This document shows positions 21,860 through 32,173 of a stretch of DNA of 64,000 nt, piece by piece. Under the pieces are notes generated by a model. That model had not been told where the DNA came from. It searched no databases and saw only the letters and a program-made list of their open reading frames with translations. Made by a program: the position numbers and the translations under genes. Source of the stretch: Bolinopsis microptera. Lineage: Eukaryota > Ctenophora > Tentaculata > Lobata > Bolinopsidae. Within the stretch, counting starts at the first letter, position 1. Each line of letters opens with the position of its first letter. The stretch is from assembly GCF_026151205.1 (NCBI RefSeq), contig NC_087077.1, forward strand, positions 4,214,001-4,278,000, written 5' to 3'.

Positions 21860-23481
21860 GGTTCTTTTGCGATAGTCAAAACGCGACAACTAGCGCTGGA
21901 TGGCGACAACTAGCGTTATCCAGCGCTAGTTGTCGCCATCCAGCGCTAGTTGTCGCTATCCAGCGCTGGATAACGCTGGCCAGCGCAAAATATATATGTT
22001 CGATAATTGTCGCTATCCAGCGCTAGTTGTCGCCATCCAGCGCTAGTTGTCGCCATCCAGCGCTAGTTGTCGCTATCCAGCGCTAGTTGTCGCTGGCTAT
22101 GCGACACTGTCGCACGCGATAGTTTGCGATGGCCAGCGCAACTGGCCATCGCAGAAAACAGTTCGATAACTAGCGCTGGATAGCGACAACTAGCGCTGGA
22201 TAGCGACAACTAGCGCTGGCCAGCGCTAAGCGATAGCCAGCGCTGGCCAGCGCTGGCCATCGATATCCAGCGCAAAATTTTTGCGCTATTACTCGTCAGC
22301 TAGCGCTAACCAGCGCTGGCCAGCGCTAGCCAGCGCTAACCAGCGCTAACCAGCGCTAACCAGCGCTAACCAGCGCTAGCCAGCGCTAACCAGCGCTAGC
22401 CAGCGCTAGCTGTCAGCTGACGAGTAATATCGCAACTATTCTGCGCTGGCCAGCGCTGGCTGACGAGTAATACTAATATCGAGCGTGCTAAATCACTCTA
22501 CAGTCGATCTTCGAGATTGTTCTAAAAGGGCCCCCGATGGTTGTGTCCAACTTCAATCGATGTATTTTCGGACGCTAATTCCGAATCAACCCCCATGGGC
22601 CCATGACATAGGGTTAAAATGCTCTCCTGACGAGATATTGGCGAAAAACTGTACATGTATCGATCACGTGATATGACCGTATAAGGAAGTTAGTCTAATT
22701 TCTCGTTATTGTTAGGGTTTCAGCATATGTTTTTGTTAAGGATTGGGTTAGGGTTAGGGTTGGGATCAGATTAGACTTAGAGGGTTGGGGTTTCGAAAAG
22801 TCGTTCAGAACCAGCTAGAGTCAGAGAATGGATTAAAAAAGGCACGTGACAGTCAAGTGTAAAGTGATTAATCATCATCCGAGTAATATCGCAAGTATAT
22901 GATTTTGATACATTGCGCTGGCTAGCGCTGGTTACCGCTGGCTAGCGCTGGATAGCGACAACTAGCGCTGGCTAGCGCTGGCCAGCGCTGGCTAGCGCTG
23001 GATAGCGACAACTAGCGCTGGCTAGCGCTGGCCAGCGCTAGCTGACGAGTAATAGCGCAAAAATTTTGCGCTGGATATCGATGGCCAGCGCTGGCCAGCG
23101 CTGGCTATCGCTTAGCGCTGGCCAGCGCTAGTTGTCGCTATCCAGCGCTAGTTGTCGCTATCCAGCGCTAGTTATCGAACTGTTTTCTGCGATGGCCAGT
23201 TGCGCTGGCCATCGCAAACTATCGCGTGCGACAGTGTCGCATAGCCAGCGACAACTAGCGCTGGATAGCGACAACTAGCGCTGGATGGCGACAACTAGCG
23301 CTGGATGGCGACAACTAGCGCTGGATAGCGACAATTATCGAACATATATATTTTGCGCTGGCCAGCGTTATCCAGCGCTGGATAGCGACAACTAGCGCTG
23401 GATGGCGACAACTAGCGCTGGATAGCGCTAGTTGTCGCCATCCAGCGCTAGTTGTCGCGTTTTGACTATCGCAAAAGAACC
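21860..23481. mobile_element. Foldback element made of GCGCTGG/TAGCGACAACTA repeats
   Basis: 1622 bp. Terminal inverted repeat GGTTCTTTTGCGATAGTC, with perfect 8-bp target duplication AAGTTTCC at 21852-21859 and 23482-23489. Each arm (about 21860-22480 and 22890-23481) is an array of short, themselves palindromic units such as CAGCGCTAGTTGTCGC and CAGCGCTGGC, and the two arms are near mirror images. The central ~400 bp (22480-22880) is unlike the arms and non-coding. No transposase; superfamily unknown. Confidence 0.88.
22743..22765 (+). repeat. Short TTAGGG-like stretch
   Basis: GGGTTAGGGTTAGGGTTGGG inside the centre of the foldback element. Matches the animal telomere repeat for two to three units only. 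Confidence 0.6.
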
Positions 23482-23734
23482 AAGTTTCCTTCCCGGGGTT
23501 TGGAATTGTTAAAATTTGCCAGTAAAAGGGAAAAAAATGGGCATGAAATATACCCCTTTTTAGACTACGGCTGTCAGAATGAAGTTTTGTATTTTGAGGG
23601 CTACATTACAAAAAAAAACTTTTTGGTTTATATTGGACTTGCAGGCAGTTAGGTAAATTATACACCAATACCATATCACCTCTTTTGTCAACTAAATCAC
23701 TATTCTTGGGGAATTATACAACATAGAAGGAAGA

Positions 23735-23930
23735 CTGCGGCTGTCAGAATGAAGTTTTCCTAAACAAAGTTGTCCCCATTTTTCCATCATGGCTCTAGGA
23801 ATCTTTTTAGACCCTCTATCGTTATTAACACATATCTGCAGCGTTATTCTACCCAAATCAAACATTCCTGGCATTTTGGTATAAGTCAATAATCGCAATT
23901 TAGAAAACCTTCATTCTGACAGCCGTATTG
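23735..23930. mobile_element. Small inverted-repeat element, GCGGCTGTCAGAATGAAG family
   Basis: About 195 bp with ends GCGGCTGTCAGAATGAAG and, inverted, CTTCATTCTGACAGCCG. Non-coding. Shares ends with 27172-27762 and the outer nest borders, so it is probably a MITE of that family. No sure target duplication. Confidence 0.65.
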
Positions 23931-24456
23931 AATAGTACACTTTTAAATTTTATATATTGGGCTGTGAGGTATTTCTAGGGCCTATGTTAGCTGTGTGTAT
24001 GAACTAATTGACAAGTATGACCTTTTACACACCACAACTTTTTTCCAATGCTGGCCCCCAATTACTGCACTAGGCCCCCAGTTATATTTATTGCATGTTA
24101 TTGTCAACTTCAACTTGAAGAACAATCCATGGTTACAAGCTCTCTCTCTCTCTCATAACTGCTTGAAATCTCATTAAACTATATAAAAAAATAAGTATAA
24201 AGAATAAGGAAAAGGAACGGGAATGAAGCCAATACCAGAAGTGAAACCCCACCAAAGAATAATTGATCCTTAGGTAGACCTGGTGAAATAAAGTAACTGA
24301 ACTGTAAGTATAAGAAAAGACGGAAGGAATAAAGGAAAGAGGAAATTGAATGTTATGTGAACATCATCAGCAGATGACTTGGCACACCGGTTTCGGGGGT
24401 TTAATACCTGTACCGGTTTAATGTGCCAAGACCCCCTAGCAATCACTCGTCAGTGA

Positions 24457-26577
24457 TCACCTGTCCACGTTAAATGTGATGTCAAGGATGTCGCTGACAT
24501 TAAGTATACTGTATTTGTACAGAATACTAGGTCGGTCTTTCAGAAGCTTTCTGAATTTACTCTTCAGGAGTCTGTCATTATAACATCTTGAAAGAAGTGT
24601 CCTATAAAGGGTGTTGGTAGAACACAGAAAAGAATCAAGGTCAGAGATAATGGAAGAGTAACAAAGGACCTGACCATAAAAAACATTATAACCAACAGAA
24701 GAGGAAATATTACTGTTAGGAAAGGTGTACATGACCACAGGAAAGTTGAAGTCATCAAGTTTGTTGTAAAGCTTGGTGGCGAAGTGTCCGGAGTTATTCA
24801 TCGAGATGTTGATGTCGAGATAGTTTACGGACTTATTGTCGTCACCACTCCTCTCCATAAGCAGGTCAGGTGGATAAATGGACCTGATTAGGTTAGAGAA
24901 ATACAAATAGTTCATGGTGTTGAGGTCGTCGACATATCTTCAGTTTCTTGAGAGGAGCTTAGCGAGACCGAACTTCTTTTCTTTGATTAGGCGTGTCATG
25001 TAGTTGAATTCACACTTCCCTAGCGAAAGATCAGCGAACTGGCTACTAGAATTCCCTCCCATGGGAATGCCTTTCGTTTGCCTTAAAATCTGATCCCCAA
25101 AACAAACAAAAGTGTTAAACAGAATAAATGTAATAGCTGTTTTGAGTTTATCAGCAGAAAAACATAAGTATCCGTTATATTCCTTTTTAGAGAAAAAATT
25201 GTTGTTCTTATACAGAGAAACACAAATAAATTTATTCGTATTACTAAAGAGGAGATCTATTAGCTCGAAAAGCAGTGACTGTACAACCTGAAGGTCTAGA
25301 TTGGTATACAGAGTGGTAAAGTCGTATACCTGCATATTAAAAATCTCTAGTCTAGGCAGCCTTTCTAGGAACTGTTTAGAGCTGTTAATGCTCCAGTCGC
25401 AGTTAATTCCAGTATTGTTGTAGATAGAGTTGCAGTATTTGGAAAAGTATTCTTTTAAAACTTTTAAAGCTTTGTTGACTACAACTGATATCTGCTTAGT
25501 GGTACATTTACTGGCCCCAGCTGTAAATCTAGACTTATAAGGATTCTTGTGAAGTTTAGGAATCCAAAAGATTCTCGGTAGACAAAGGTTGTCCTCAGAA
25601 ACACGAATATTAAAGTTATCTTTAATGAAGTTCACATGTTCCTGAATAATATCATCCTCTACAGAGTTAACCGGATGATAAGTAGAATTTCCACGACACT
25701 CTAGAGAAGTGAGATCGTAGCCAAGTTCGTTGAGAAGGGTTAAAAAATAAAACTTCTTGCAGACAAAAACATAATTATTTGAAGCTTTATCTACGGAGCA
25801 AATAATAAAAGAAGAAGAAAGACTGTCGAGATAAGATTTAACATCATCCCTTTGTAGAATGGAAATGTAGGGAGTGAAGTTATTAGGGGAGGAGGAGAGG
25901 AAGTTAAGGCGATTGGTGAAGATCCGGGAGACCTCATCTTTCCAATCCTGGAATTCCAAACATGAAAGTCCATGTTTCCTAGCCATACGGGTGGCAAAGT
26001 TGGCTGAACACTCGTTGAGGCTCTCCAAGATTTGCTCAGGAGGAACAGACACAGGTTCCCTAAATTTGGTACCGTAACTCATGATGCCTCTTAAATCCTC
26101 GTGCTCAATGAAAGCAAGGTCACCGGTGATGATGTGGCCTCGAGGCTGATAGCAATAAGGGTTACTGGAACAGGGGCAATCACCTTCCAAGATGGAGGAA
26201 ATAGTAGTATTATCAAGTGATTTAAGGAATCTATTATAATTAAAAAGCTTACGCCCGACAGGAATATCGTACTTATAGTAAACTTTTAAGGGAAGGAAAG
26301 GCGTAAGGTTTGGAGGGAGAAGAGTCAAGATCCTAGAATCACGAATGACTGATTCTATTCGGAGTTTATCAAATATTTTAGAACAATAGTGAAAAGTGAT
26401 AAACTCGCTATTAACAGAGGTGATATTTGGAGAAGAAGTGCTGTCTTGGTCAGCAAAAGATTTTATAACAAGGAAAATGGCTCCAGATTTGCAGAGGGAA
26501 TGAGAGCTAAGTTGCTTGAGCTCGCCTTTTTGAAGGCTGCTTATATCTTTATAAAAATTATATTTGCTTTCAGACAT
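24457..26577 (-). pseudogene. Penelope-type reverse transcriptase with one in-frame stop
   Basis: About 700 codons in one frame from the ATG at 26577 to the stop at 24457, broken once by TGA at 24940-24942. Motifs in order: LPRIFWIPKLHKNPYKSR, motif A region VYDFTTLYTNLDL, RQTKGIPMGGNSSSQFADL, then catalytic YVDDLN right after the stop, then PDLLMERS and YLDINISMN. The stop falls at a position where relatives often have an aromatic residue before RYVDD, so TGG to TGA is a likely single change. Acts in target-primed reverse transcription when intact. Confidence 0.88.
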
Positions 26578-26615
26578 TTTTCTTTTTAAACTTTCATATT
26601 TATTGTCAATCTCTC

Positions 26616-27022
26616 TTAAAGTGAGAGTCCTTTTGTATATTCTATCTTCATGGCTTTTGTTTTTCTTTTTCTGCCATGTCCTCTTTTATATCTTTTTATT
26701 TTACTTTTAAAATAAATATCGTTAAAGTTGCTTTTAGAAATATTACTAGAACCTTTTATGTTGTCATTGAGACCTAGAGGGTGAGCAGTGCTCAGGAAAT
26801 TAATCCAAAGAAGTTCCCTGTCAGCTAAGGCCAGACGAGGGTCTTCAGTAGAGGAAGGGTCAATAAAATCAATAATTTGAATGGAGGCGTCATGAAAATT
26901 ATGACCGGGAGTATTAAAGTGGTCATGGACAAAGGAGGATTTGCCGGCTTTAACCGAAGCACGGTGTCCATTCATGCGTTTATTAAGGCGCTGTTCTGTG
27001 AGCCCAACATATTGAAGTTCAA
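26616..27022 (-). pseudogene. GIY-YIG endonuclease fragment of the Penelope-like element
   Basis: Reads LQYVGLTEQRLNKRMNGHRA, then FVHDHFNTPGHNF and ADRELLWINFLSTAHPLGLND, ending in a Lys/Arg-rich stretch before a stop. This matches the YVG, Arg, His and Glu region of PLE GIY-YIG nucleases, which nick the target for priming. The first part of the domain is missing: an in-frame stop lies just upstream, at the inverted end repeat. The next domain is in another frame, so the link to the reverse transcriptase is shifted. Confidence 0.75.
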
Positions 27023-27171
27023 GCAGTTATGAGAGAGAGCTTGTAACCATGGATTGTTCTGTTAGTGTTCAGTTAGTGTAGTTGCAATTCTTCCCAGCTT
27101 TGTTTGGATATTTTACTGTTTGAAAAGTTGTGCAATGTGTCATAAATATACTGACTATCTACGGGAGTACG

Positions 27172-27762
27172 TCTGTCAGAATGATGCGGCTGTCTCAGAA
27201 TGAAGTTTTTATCAAAGATCAAAATACTTTGTTAGAAACTTGATTTTGGGCATATTAAACAGGTTTGGATATACTAAAAACACAAATAAACACATTCTTT
27301 TATGTATCGGTTGTTTCTGATGTTTTTGATCAACTTTTTTTGAATGCAGAATATCATCATTCTGACAGCTGCAGCCGCCATACCATCATTCTGACAGCCG
27401 TTTGAATTTTCTGTTTTAATTTGTTAACACATGTTTATTGAGGGTTTTTTAGGGTATGAATGCATTCTTTTAGAGTTGTTTGATATACCAGTACCAGGTC
27501 TTATAGGGATAACTTTAACAACAAGATCACAAAACTGCCTCATATCATATTTATGCAATGTCAAAATTTGAAAGTGTATTTCCAAATATTTCAGTAATAA
27601 ATCATTTTTAGCCTTTCTTTCAGTGATGGAAGTGTTTATTTGTGTTTTTAGTATATGCAAACCTGTTTAATATGCCCAAAATAAAGTTTCTAACAACGTA
27701 ATTTGATTTTTGATAAAAACTTCATTCTGACAGCCGCATCATTCTGACAGCCTTACAGTTAC
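27172..27762. mobile_element. Inverted-repeat element, GGCTGTCAGAATGATGC family
   Basis: Arms of about 120 bp: 27172-27297 and 27638-27762 are inverted copies sharing GGCATATTAAACAGGTTTG and ACTAAAAACACAAATAAACAC-like segments. The middle contains two more CATTCTGACAGC sites near 27357-27400. No coding frame. Confidence 0.75.
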
Positions 27763-28768
27763 ACCCGTAGACTATAGTTCCTTTACTTTTGCGTTAACAC
27801 ATTTGCAGCTATCCAACTCCAAGAGTTAAGATGCAGAACGATTATAACAGACACTTTACTTTTTAACTTTTCTGACTGTTGAAGCCGCGAGGGGCGTGTC
27901 ACAACTGGTGCCACTGTGCCAGAGGGCCTGAACTCGCGCGTACTAACGCCAACATCAAAGATCTGTTTAAACGATCGGATGTTTTGACGCGAACAGCCAG
28001 ATATAAATACAAAATTAGTGATTAATCTGAAGCATCGCTTTTTAAAAGTTTATAACCGTTTCTGAAACAACAATGACACTTCACAGCCGACATTTAAGTA
28101 AGCTCGTAGAGATATTTATCTGTCTTTCACCGTACCAGGAATAAGAAAAACTAAATTTGAATATATATTTCAGAATAGAGTAAATAATGGCAAAATAGAA
28201 GAAATACCGGCTTGATAGTTAAGAGACGTACTCAGAAACACTAATACCAACCCTTCTCAGATGGATAAATATGAGTCATTCCGTTTAGCCGTTTAGTGGC
28301 GAAAAATGACTCCATCCGGAAACTATGACGGGTAATTGCGAGAAAATAAGTCATTTAATGATGAAATTGGTAAATTACTCAACATTTGAACTCGGTTAGT
28401 GAATGTGACCATTGTTCGTAAATATCCATTAATTTTAAACTGTTTCGATCAAGTCGAGGTTAAAACATCGTAGGAGTGGTCATGATGGAGAGAAACTTGC
28501 AGAGCTACTTCATAAGCATCAATCAAAATAATTAAAACAATAAAATTGATTATATATACATGTATAAAGATTGAATATAATAATAGGATCAGGGGCTAAA
28601 GGAACAATCGGGGGATCTTCAACTTCGTCTTGAACATAATACTTGGTATATTTGAGATGTAGCCTTACTGGACAAAAGACTAGCTCTGCAACAAACTATT
28701 ATTTTATAGAGGAAGAATATCATGACTAATAACAAGTTATTATTTACACTATTCTTTAGTTCCAATTT

Positions 28769-29272
28769 TACCAAAACCCATAATCATGGGTAGAGTGGAC
28801 CGCTGCCAGTGTCTCTCTTTCCCAAACAAAAGGAAATGATATTAATTTGATTGACCGTTCTCAAATGCAAAATGATACCGAGAATGAAATCGGTCGCTCG
28901 CTTTTCCCATTCATTCACGGCTTACGAATTGTAATAATTTTCGATTGATTACATGTCAATCAGATGCTGTAAAAATCTCTTTGGGTTGCGTTCGGGTCGA
29001 TACCTAGTATTTCGGGGTAAGGGTGGTAGTTATCACTTATTGCATTAGCTGAAGTTTATTGAATCTTTATTGCCGAGTACAGCTGCCTTTGGGTAGTTCT
29101 TCTTAATCTATTACAATTGTAAATGAATGGGAAAAGCGAGCGACCGATTTCATTCTCGGTATCATTTTGCATTTGAGAACGGTCAATCAAATTAATATCA
29201 TTTCCTTTTGTTTGGGAAAGAGAGACACTGGCAGCGGTCCACTCTACCCATGATTATGGGTTTTGGTAAAAT
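28769..29272. mobile_element. Foldback element, ACCAAAACCCAT ends
   Basis: Left arm 28769-28920 and right arm 29121-29272 are near-perfect inverted copies, including GGGTAGAGTGGACCGCTGCC and its complement, with a ~200-bp loop. A single arm of the same family lies at 59650-59822. No coding content. Confidence 0.85.
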
Positions 29273-29338
29273 ATCATTTCTTTTTGATTATAATGTCAGG
29301 GTACTTTATAAAGTCGAAATATAAACTGATATCTTCAT

Positions 29339-30560
29339 TATAATAAGGAGGAAGTTTCAACGATTTCGAAATTTTTCCTTTAAAAACATTTCCTTGTGTT
29401 TAGGTAAGCATATCGGTCCATCACTGACTGAATATACCACTTAATACTCATTCAAGTTGACATTAAATTCATATATAATGACATTAAACTGTCGTGGCAA
29501 AGCAGAATTTGTTGGAAATCACGAATGAGCAAAATTCTCACCTTTCGCACGTGCAAACTTTGAGCGGACGTTGCATGCGCATCCAATATTGAATCGCCGT
29601 AAATTTTTGTATGTAATTGTTTTATATATAGCTTGATAAGCATGCAAAGTTTCAAAGTATTTCAAGAAGAACTGTAATAACAACGGCACTCTAAAGTTGA
29701 CAGAAAATGACGAAAACAGCAATTTTCAGTGATTTTAGCAATTTTCTATCAATTTGGGCGTGTCCCCACGTGTGCAACTTTTCGATTTTCAACTTTAAAA
29801 CTAGCCTAATGCACAATTTATACCTATAGGAAGCAGAACTGAGCTCCACAACCCAAGGCATGGCCCAACACCAAAGAATACTAAATCGCAAAATTGACGT
29901 TTTTATAAAATAATTCTTCAAAAAAGCACAAACTTCAATGACAAATATCTTTATGAAGGAGCAAGCTAGAAAAACTTTCCGGTAGATTTTCAGAATGCTT
30001 GAACAATTATCTAAGATGAAAATTTCCTCAGATTTTGAATAAAATTACTCCTTAATGGGTTAAAATTAATTTTAAAAGTTATTACTTTGTCAAAAATCAA
30101 GTTTTAAAAACGGTTAACTTGATGACGTCATCAAGGGGTGTTTATGACGTCAAATAAATTTTTTATACAATGTAAACTAAAGTGTAAACAATTATTTGCA
30201 AGACCTGTGGTCGGAAATGGCTGTATCTTTTATACTTTTGAATCTATGGACACTTAAATACAGGCTACAATTGACTGGCAAAGCGTCTATCCCTGAATAT
30301 ATATATCTGTATATCTGTATGTATATGTGTTTTTTTGCAGTCAATTTGGTCAACGTCTAGACGCCCTGAAAAATTTCAGATCTCTAACTCAATTTTAACA
30401 TGGTTTTTAGGGCACCTGAATATGGCGATTTTGGGTTTTTTACCGAATTTCGTATAACAGTGCTGGCGAGTATTTTATGCAAATTTCTTAAAAATCTGAA
30501 CATAACTATTTTTTATTCCTGTCATCTTTGACATCAAATTAGAATGTTTTGAACTAAAAA
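29339..30560. repeat. Dispersed repeat, copy A
   Basis: Shares long collinear stretches with 59880-63210 (copy B), for example CATTTCCTTGTGTTTAGGTA, the block around TTGGGCGTGTCC and CACGTGTGCAAC, ACTTGATGACGTCATCAAGG, and GCGTCTATCCCTGAAT. No open frame is conserved between the two. Type of element unknown. Confidence 0.8.
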
Positions 30561-30604
30561 TAAATCTGCTGAACGACTTCCGATGAGTCTTAATGCCTGG
30601 AAAA

Positions 30605-30765
30605 CTCCTGCCGGAGGCGGCGGCCTTCGGCCGCCGCCTCCGGCCGGAGTGCACGCTTCGCGTGCACAAAAGAGGCTTGTAACGTGTACCAAAGGGGGTA
30701 TAATAGTAAAAGGGGTATAATAGTAAAGGGGGTATAATAGTAAAGGGGGTATAATAGTAAATGGG
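30605..30765. repeat. GC-rich hairpin followed by 17-bp repeats
   Basis: GGAGGCGGCGGCC at 30615-30630 is mirrored by GGCCGCCGCCTCC, with GTGCACGCTTCGCGTGCAC as a second small stem at 30649-30667. Then five copies of a unit GGGGGTATAATAGTAAA. The GC content is far above the surroundings. Confidence 0.8.
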
Positions 30766-31189
30766 GAACATAGTATACCCACAATAAATGCAACGGTCGT
30801 GCTTGCCAGCACTGTGATACCAAGTACCTAGTCATTGGTCCCGAACAACCTAAAACACGCTTAAAGGCATACAGATTTCACAATTTCATGTTACAGTCCC
30901 ACAGGAGAACAGTAATATAATAACCGCGGGAGAAGGTTTAATTTAAAGTTGGAGAGGGCTCCTCTCTTGTACTTGTAGAGGCCCTCTCCAAATAGTTTAA
31001 TTTAGAGTTTAGAGAAACTGAACGTAGACTGGTAACTATTTTCCGGTCTTAATTAAGTATGCCATAATATGTATAATAATGTCAAATATGGCAGCTCAGT
31101 TTAAGCTTTGTTGATTGTAGATAATGACAATCATTACCAATTAGTATGAATTTTTTCAACAAAAAGAAGCCCAGAAATTCATCACAACC

Positions 31190-31400
31190 ATGGTAGTAAG
31201 ACTGGTAACCATGCATGGTGGTAAGACTGGCAACCATGGTAGTAAGACTGGCAACCATGGTAGTAAGACTGGTAACCATGGTAGTAAGACTGGTAACCAT
31301 GGTAGTAAGACTGGTATGGTAACCATGCATGGTGGTAAGACTGGCAACCATGGTAGTAAGACTGGTAACCATGGTAACTATGGTAGTAAGAATGGTAGCA
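31190..31400. repeat. 21-bp minisatellite
   Basis: About ten copies of a unit including AACCATGGTAGTAAGACTGG, with one internal larger duplication (CATGCATGGTGGTAAGACTGG at 31211 and 31325). Frames through it are artefacts of the 21-base period. Confidence 0.88.
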
Positions 31401-31878
31401 GTCAAGTAACTGAGCTGATAACAAAAAATTCACATATCAGCTATAACAAGAAACATTAACTATATTAAAAACAACTGGATACAGTGAGTCAATAAGTTAT
31501 CCGTTTCATATGAAAATCTCCAGATAAAAGGTGATTTAATCAGTGATCTGATTGCAGCTGCTTGGCAAGACACTATTTAAATATTATTGTAGTCGCACTG
31601 TAGCAGTCTAAAAGTTATGAAAATACAAGTAACAGTGGCTATTGTTAATTGAAATCAGATGACACGCGTAGATGAAGCGTGTAGAATTTGTAACGAGATG
31701 TACTTGATGTTTGCTAATGGGAGCTGAGTATATAATTGTCGGTGTATGCCTCCTACCAGGTAGCAAACAGGTACGAACAGGTCAATAAATACTGAATATT
31801 CACCGCTCAATTGATGGCTCCAGCCTCCAGTCGATTATAATTCCTAGTATATGGCGATATGTTGGTGGTGCTGCCGCA

Positions 31879-32165
31879 CAGTGGCATAACGAAGGGCCCC
31901 GCCGACCCCGCTGTGCGGGGGGGGGGGGGGCCATCTTAGGGGGGGGGGGGGGACTAAATCGTCGTTTGAATGTGGGACAATTTTGAAAAACTTAACTACG
32001 GTACTACTACTAGCAAAACTGCGCGTTTTGCTCTACAAACACACTTTTTCTGAGATTTGTCCAATTTTATGGAGGGGCACCAAAAGGGGGGAGGGCGCCA
32101 ACAGAGGGGCACTTTTTCAGCGGGGGGGGGGGGTGGCTGGGGCAACTGGCAACGTTACGCCACTG
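31879..32165. mobile_element. hAT-type MITE, CAGTGGCRTAAC family, copy 3
   Basis: 287 bp. Ends CAGTGGCATAACG and, inverted, CGTTACGCCACTG. Flanks CTGCCGCA (31871-31878) and CTACTGCA (32166-32173) agree at 6 of 8 positions. The interior shares GAAGGGCCCCGC with copy 1 and has several G runs. Confidence 0.8.
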
Positions 32166-32173
32166 CTACTGCA

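Larger units (their letters stand above)
24119..27060 (-). mobile_element. Penelope-like retroelement with N-terminal GIY-YIG, 5'-truncated
   Basis: Contains, in minus-strand order, a GIY-YIG endonuclease fragment, a reverse transcriptase, and a ~500-bp 3' region with a strong hairpin (24393-24432, ACCGG/CCGGT stems with CTTGGCAC...GTGCCAAG). The ends are inverted copies of each other: 24119-24164 and 27018-27060 share AGAACAATCCATGGTTACAA and a TC/GA run. In most Penelope-like elements the endonuclease is C-terminal; the order here is that of the permuted Chlamys/Naiad clades. The copy is broken and presumably inactive. Confidence 0.8.
21746..27770. mobile_element. Composite inverted-repeat nest bounded by ACGGGTGTAA ... 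TTACACCCGT
   Basis: The outer ends are inverted: ACGGGTGTAAGGCTGTCAGAA at left and TTCTGACAGCC, TTACAG, TTACACCCGT at right. At least six further copies of GGCTGTCAGAATGAAG lie inside, in both directions (23569, 23736, 23915, 27172, 27357, 27723). It encloses a foldback element, a Penelope-like element and smaller inverted-repeat units. Whether it ever moved as one unit is unproven; I see no clear outer target duplication. Confidence 0.45.

Noticed and set aside
22743-22765. True telomere or chromosome end
   Set aside because: Only two to three units, with ordinary sequence on both sides.
24380-24470. Possible hammerhead ribozyme near the 3' end of the Penelope-like element (CTGACGA and GAAAC on the minus strand)
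   Set aside because: Core pieces are present, and hammerheads are known in PLEs, but stems I and II do not pair next to the core. A covariance-model search would decide.
30475-31433. Minus-strand frames with Tyr-Tyr-Thr-Pro or Ser-Leu-Thr-Thr-Met repeats
   Set aside because: Produced by the 17-bp and 21-bp arrays; no evidence of a gene.
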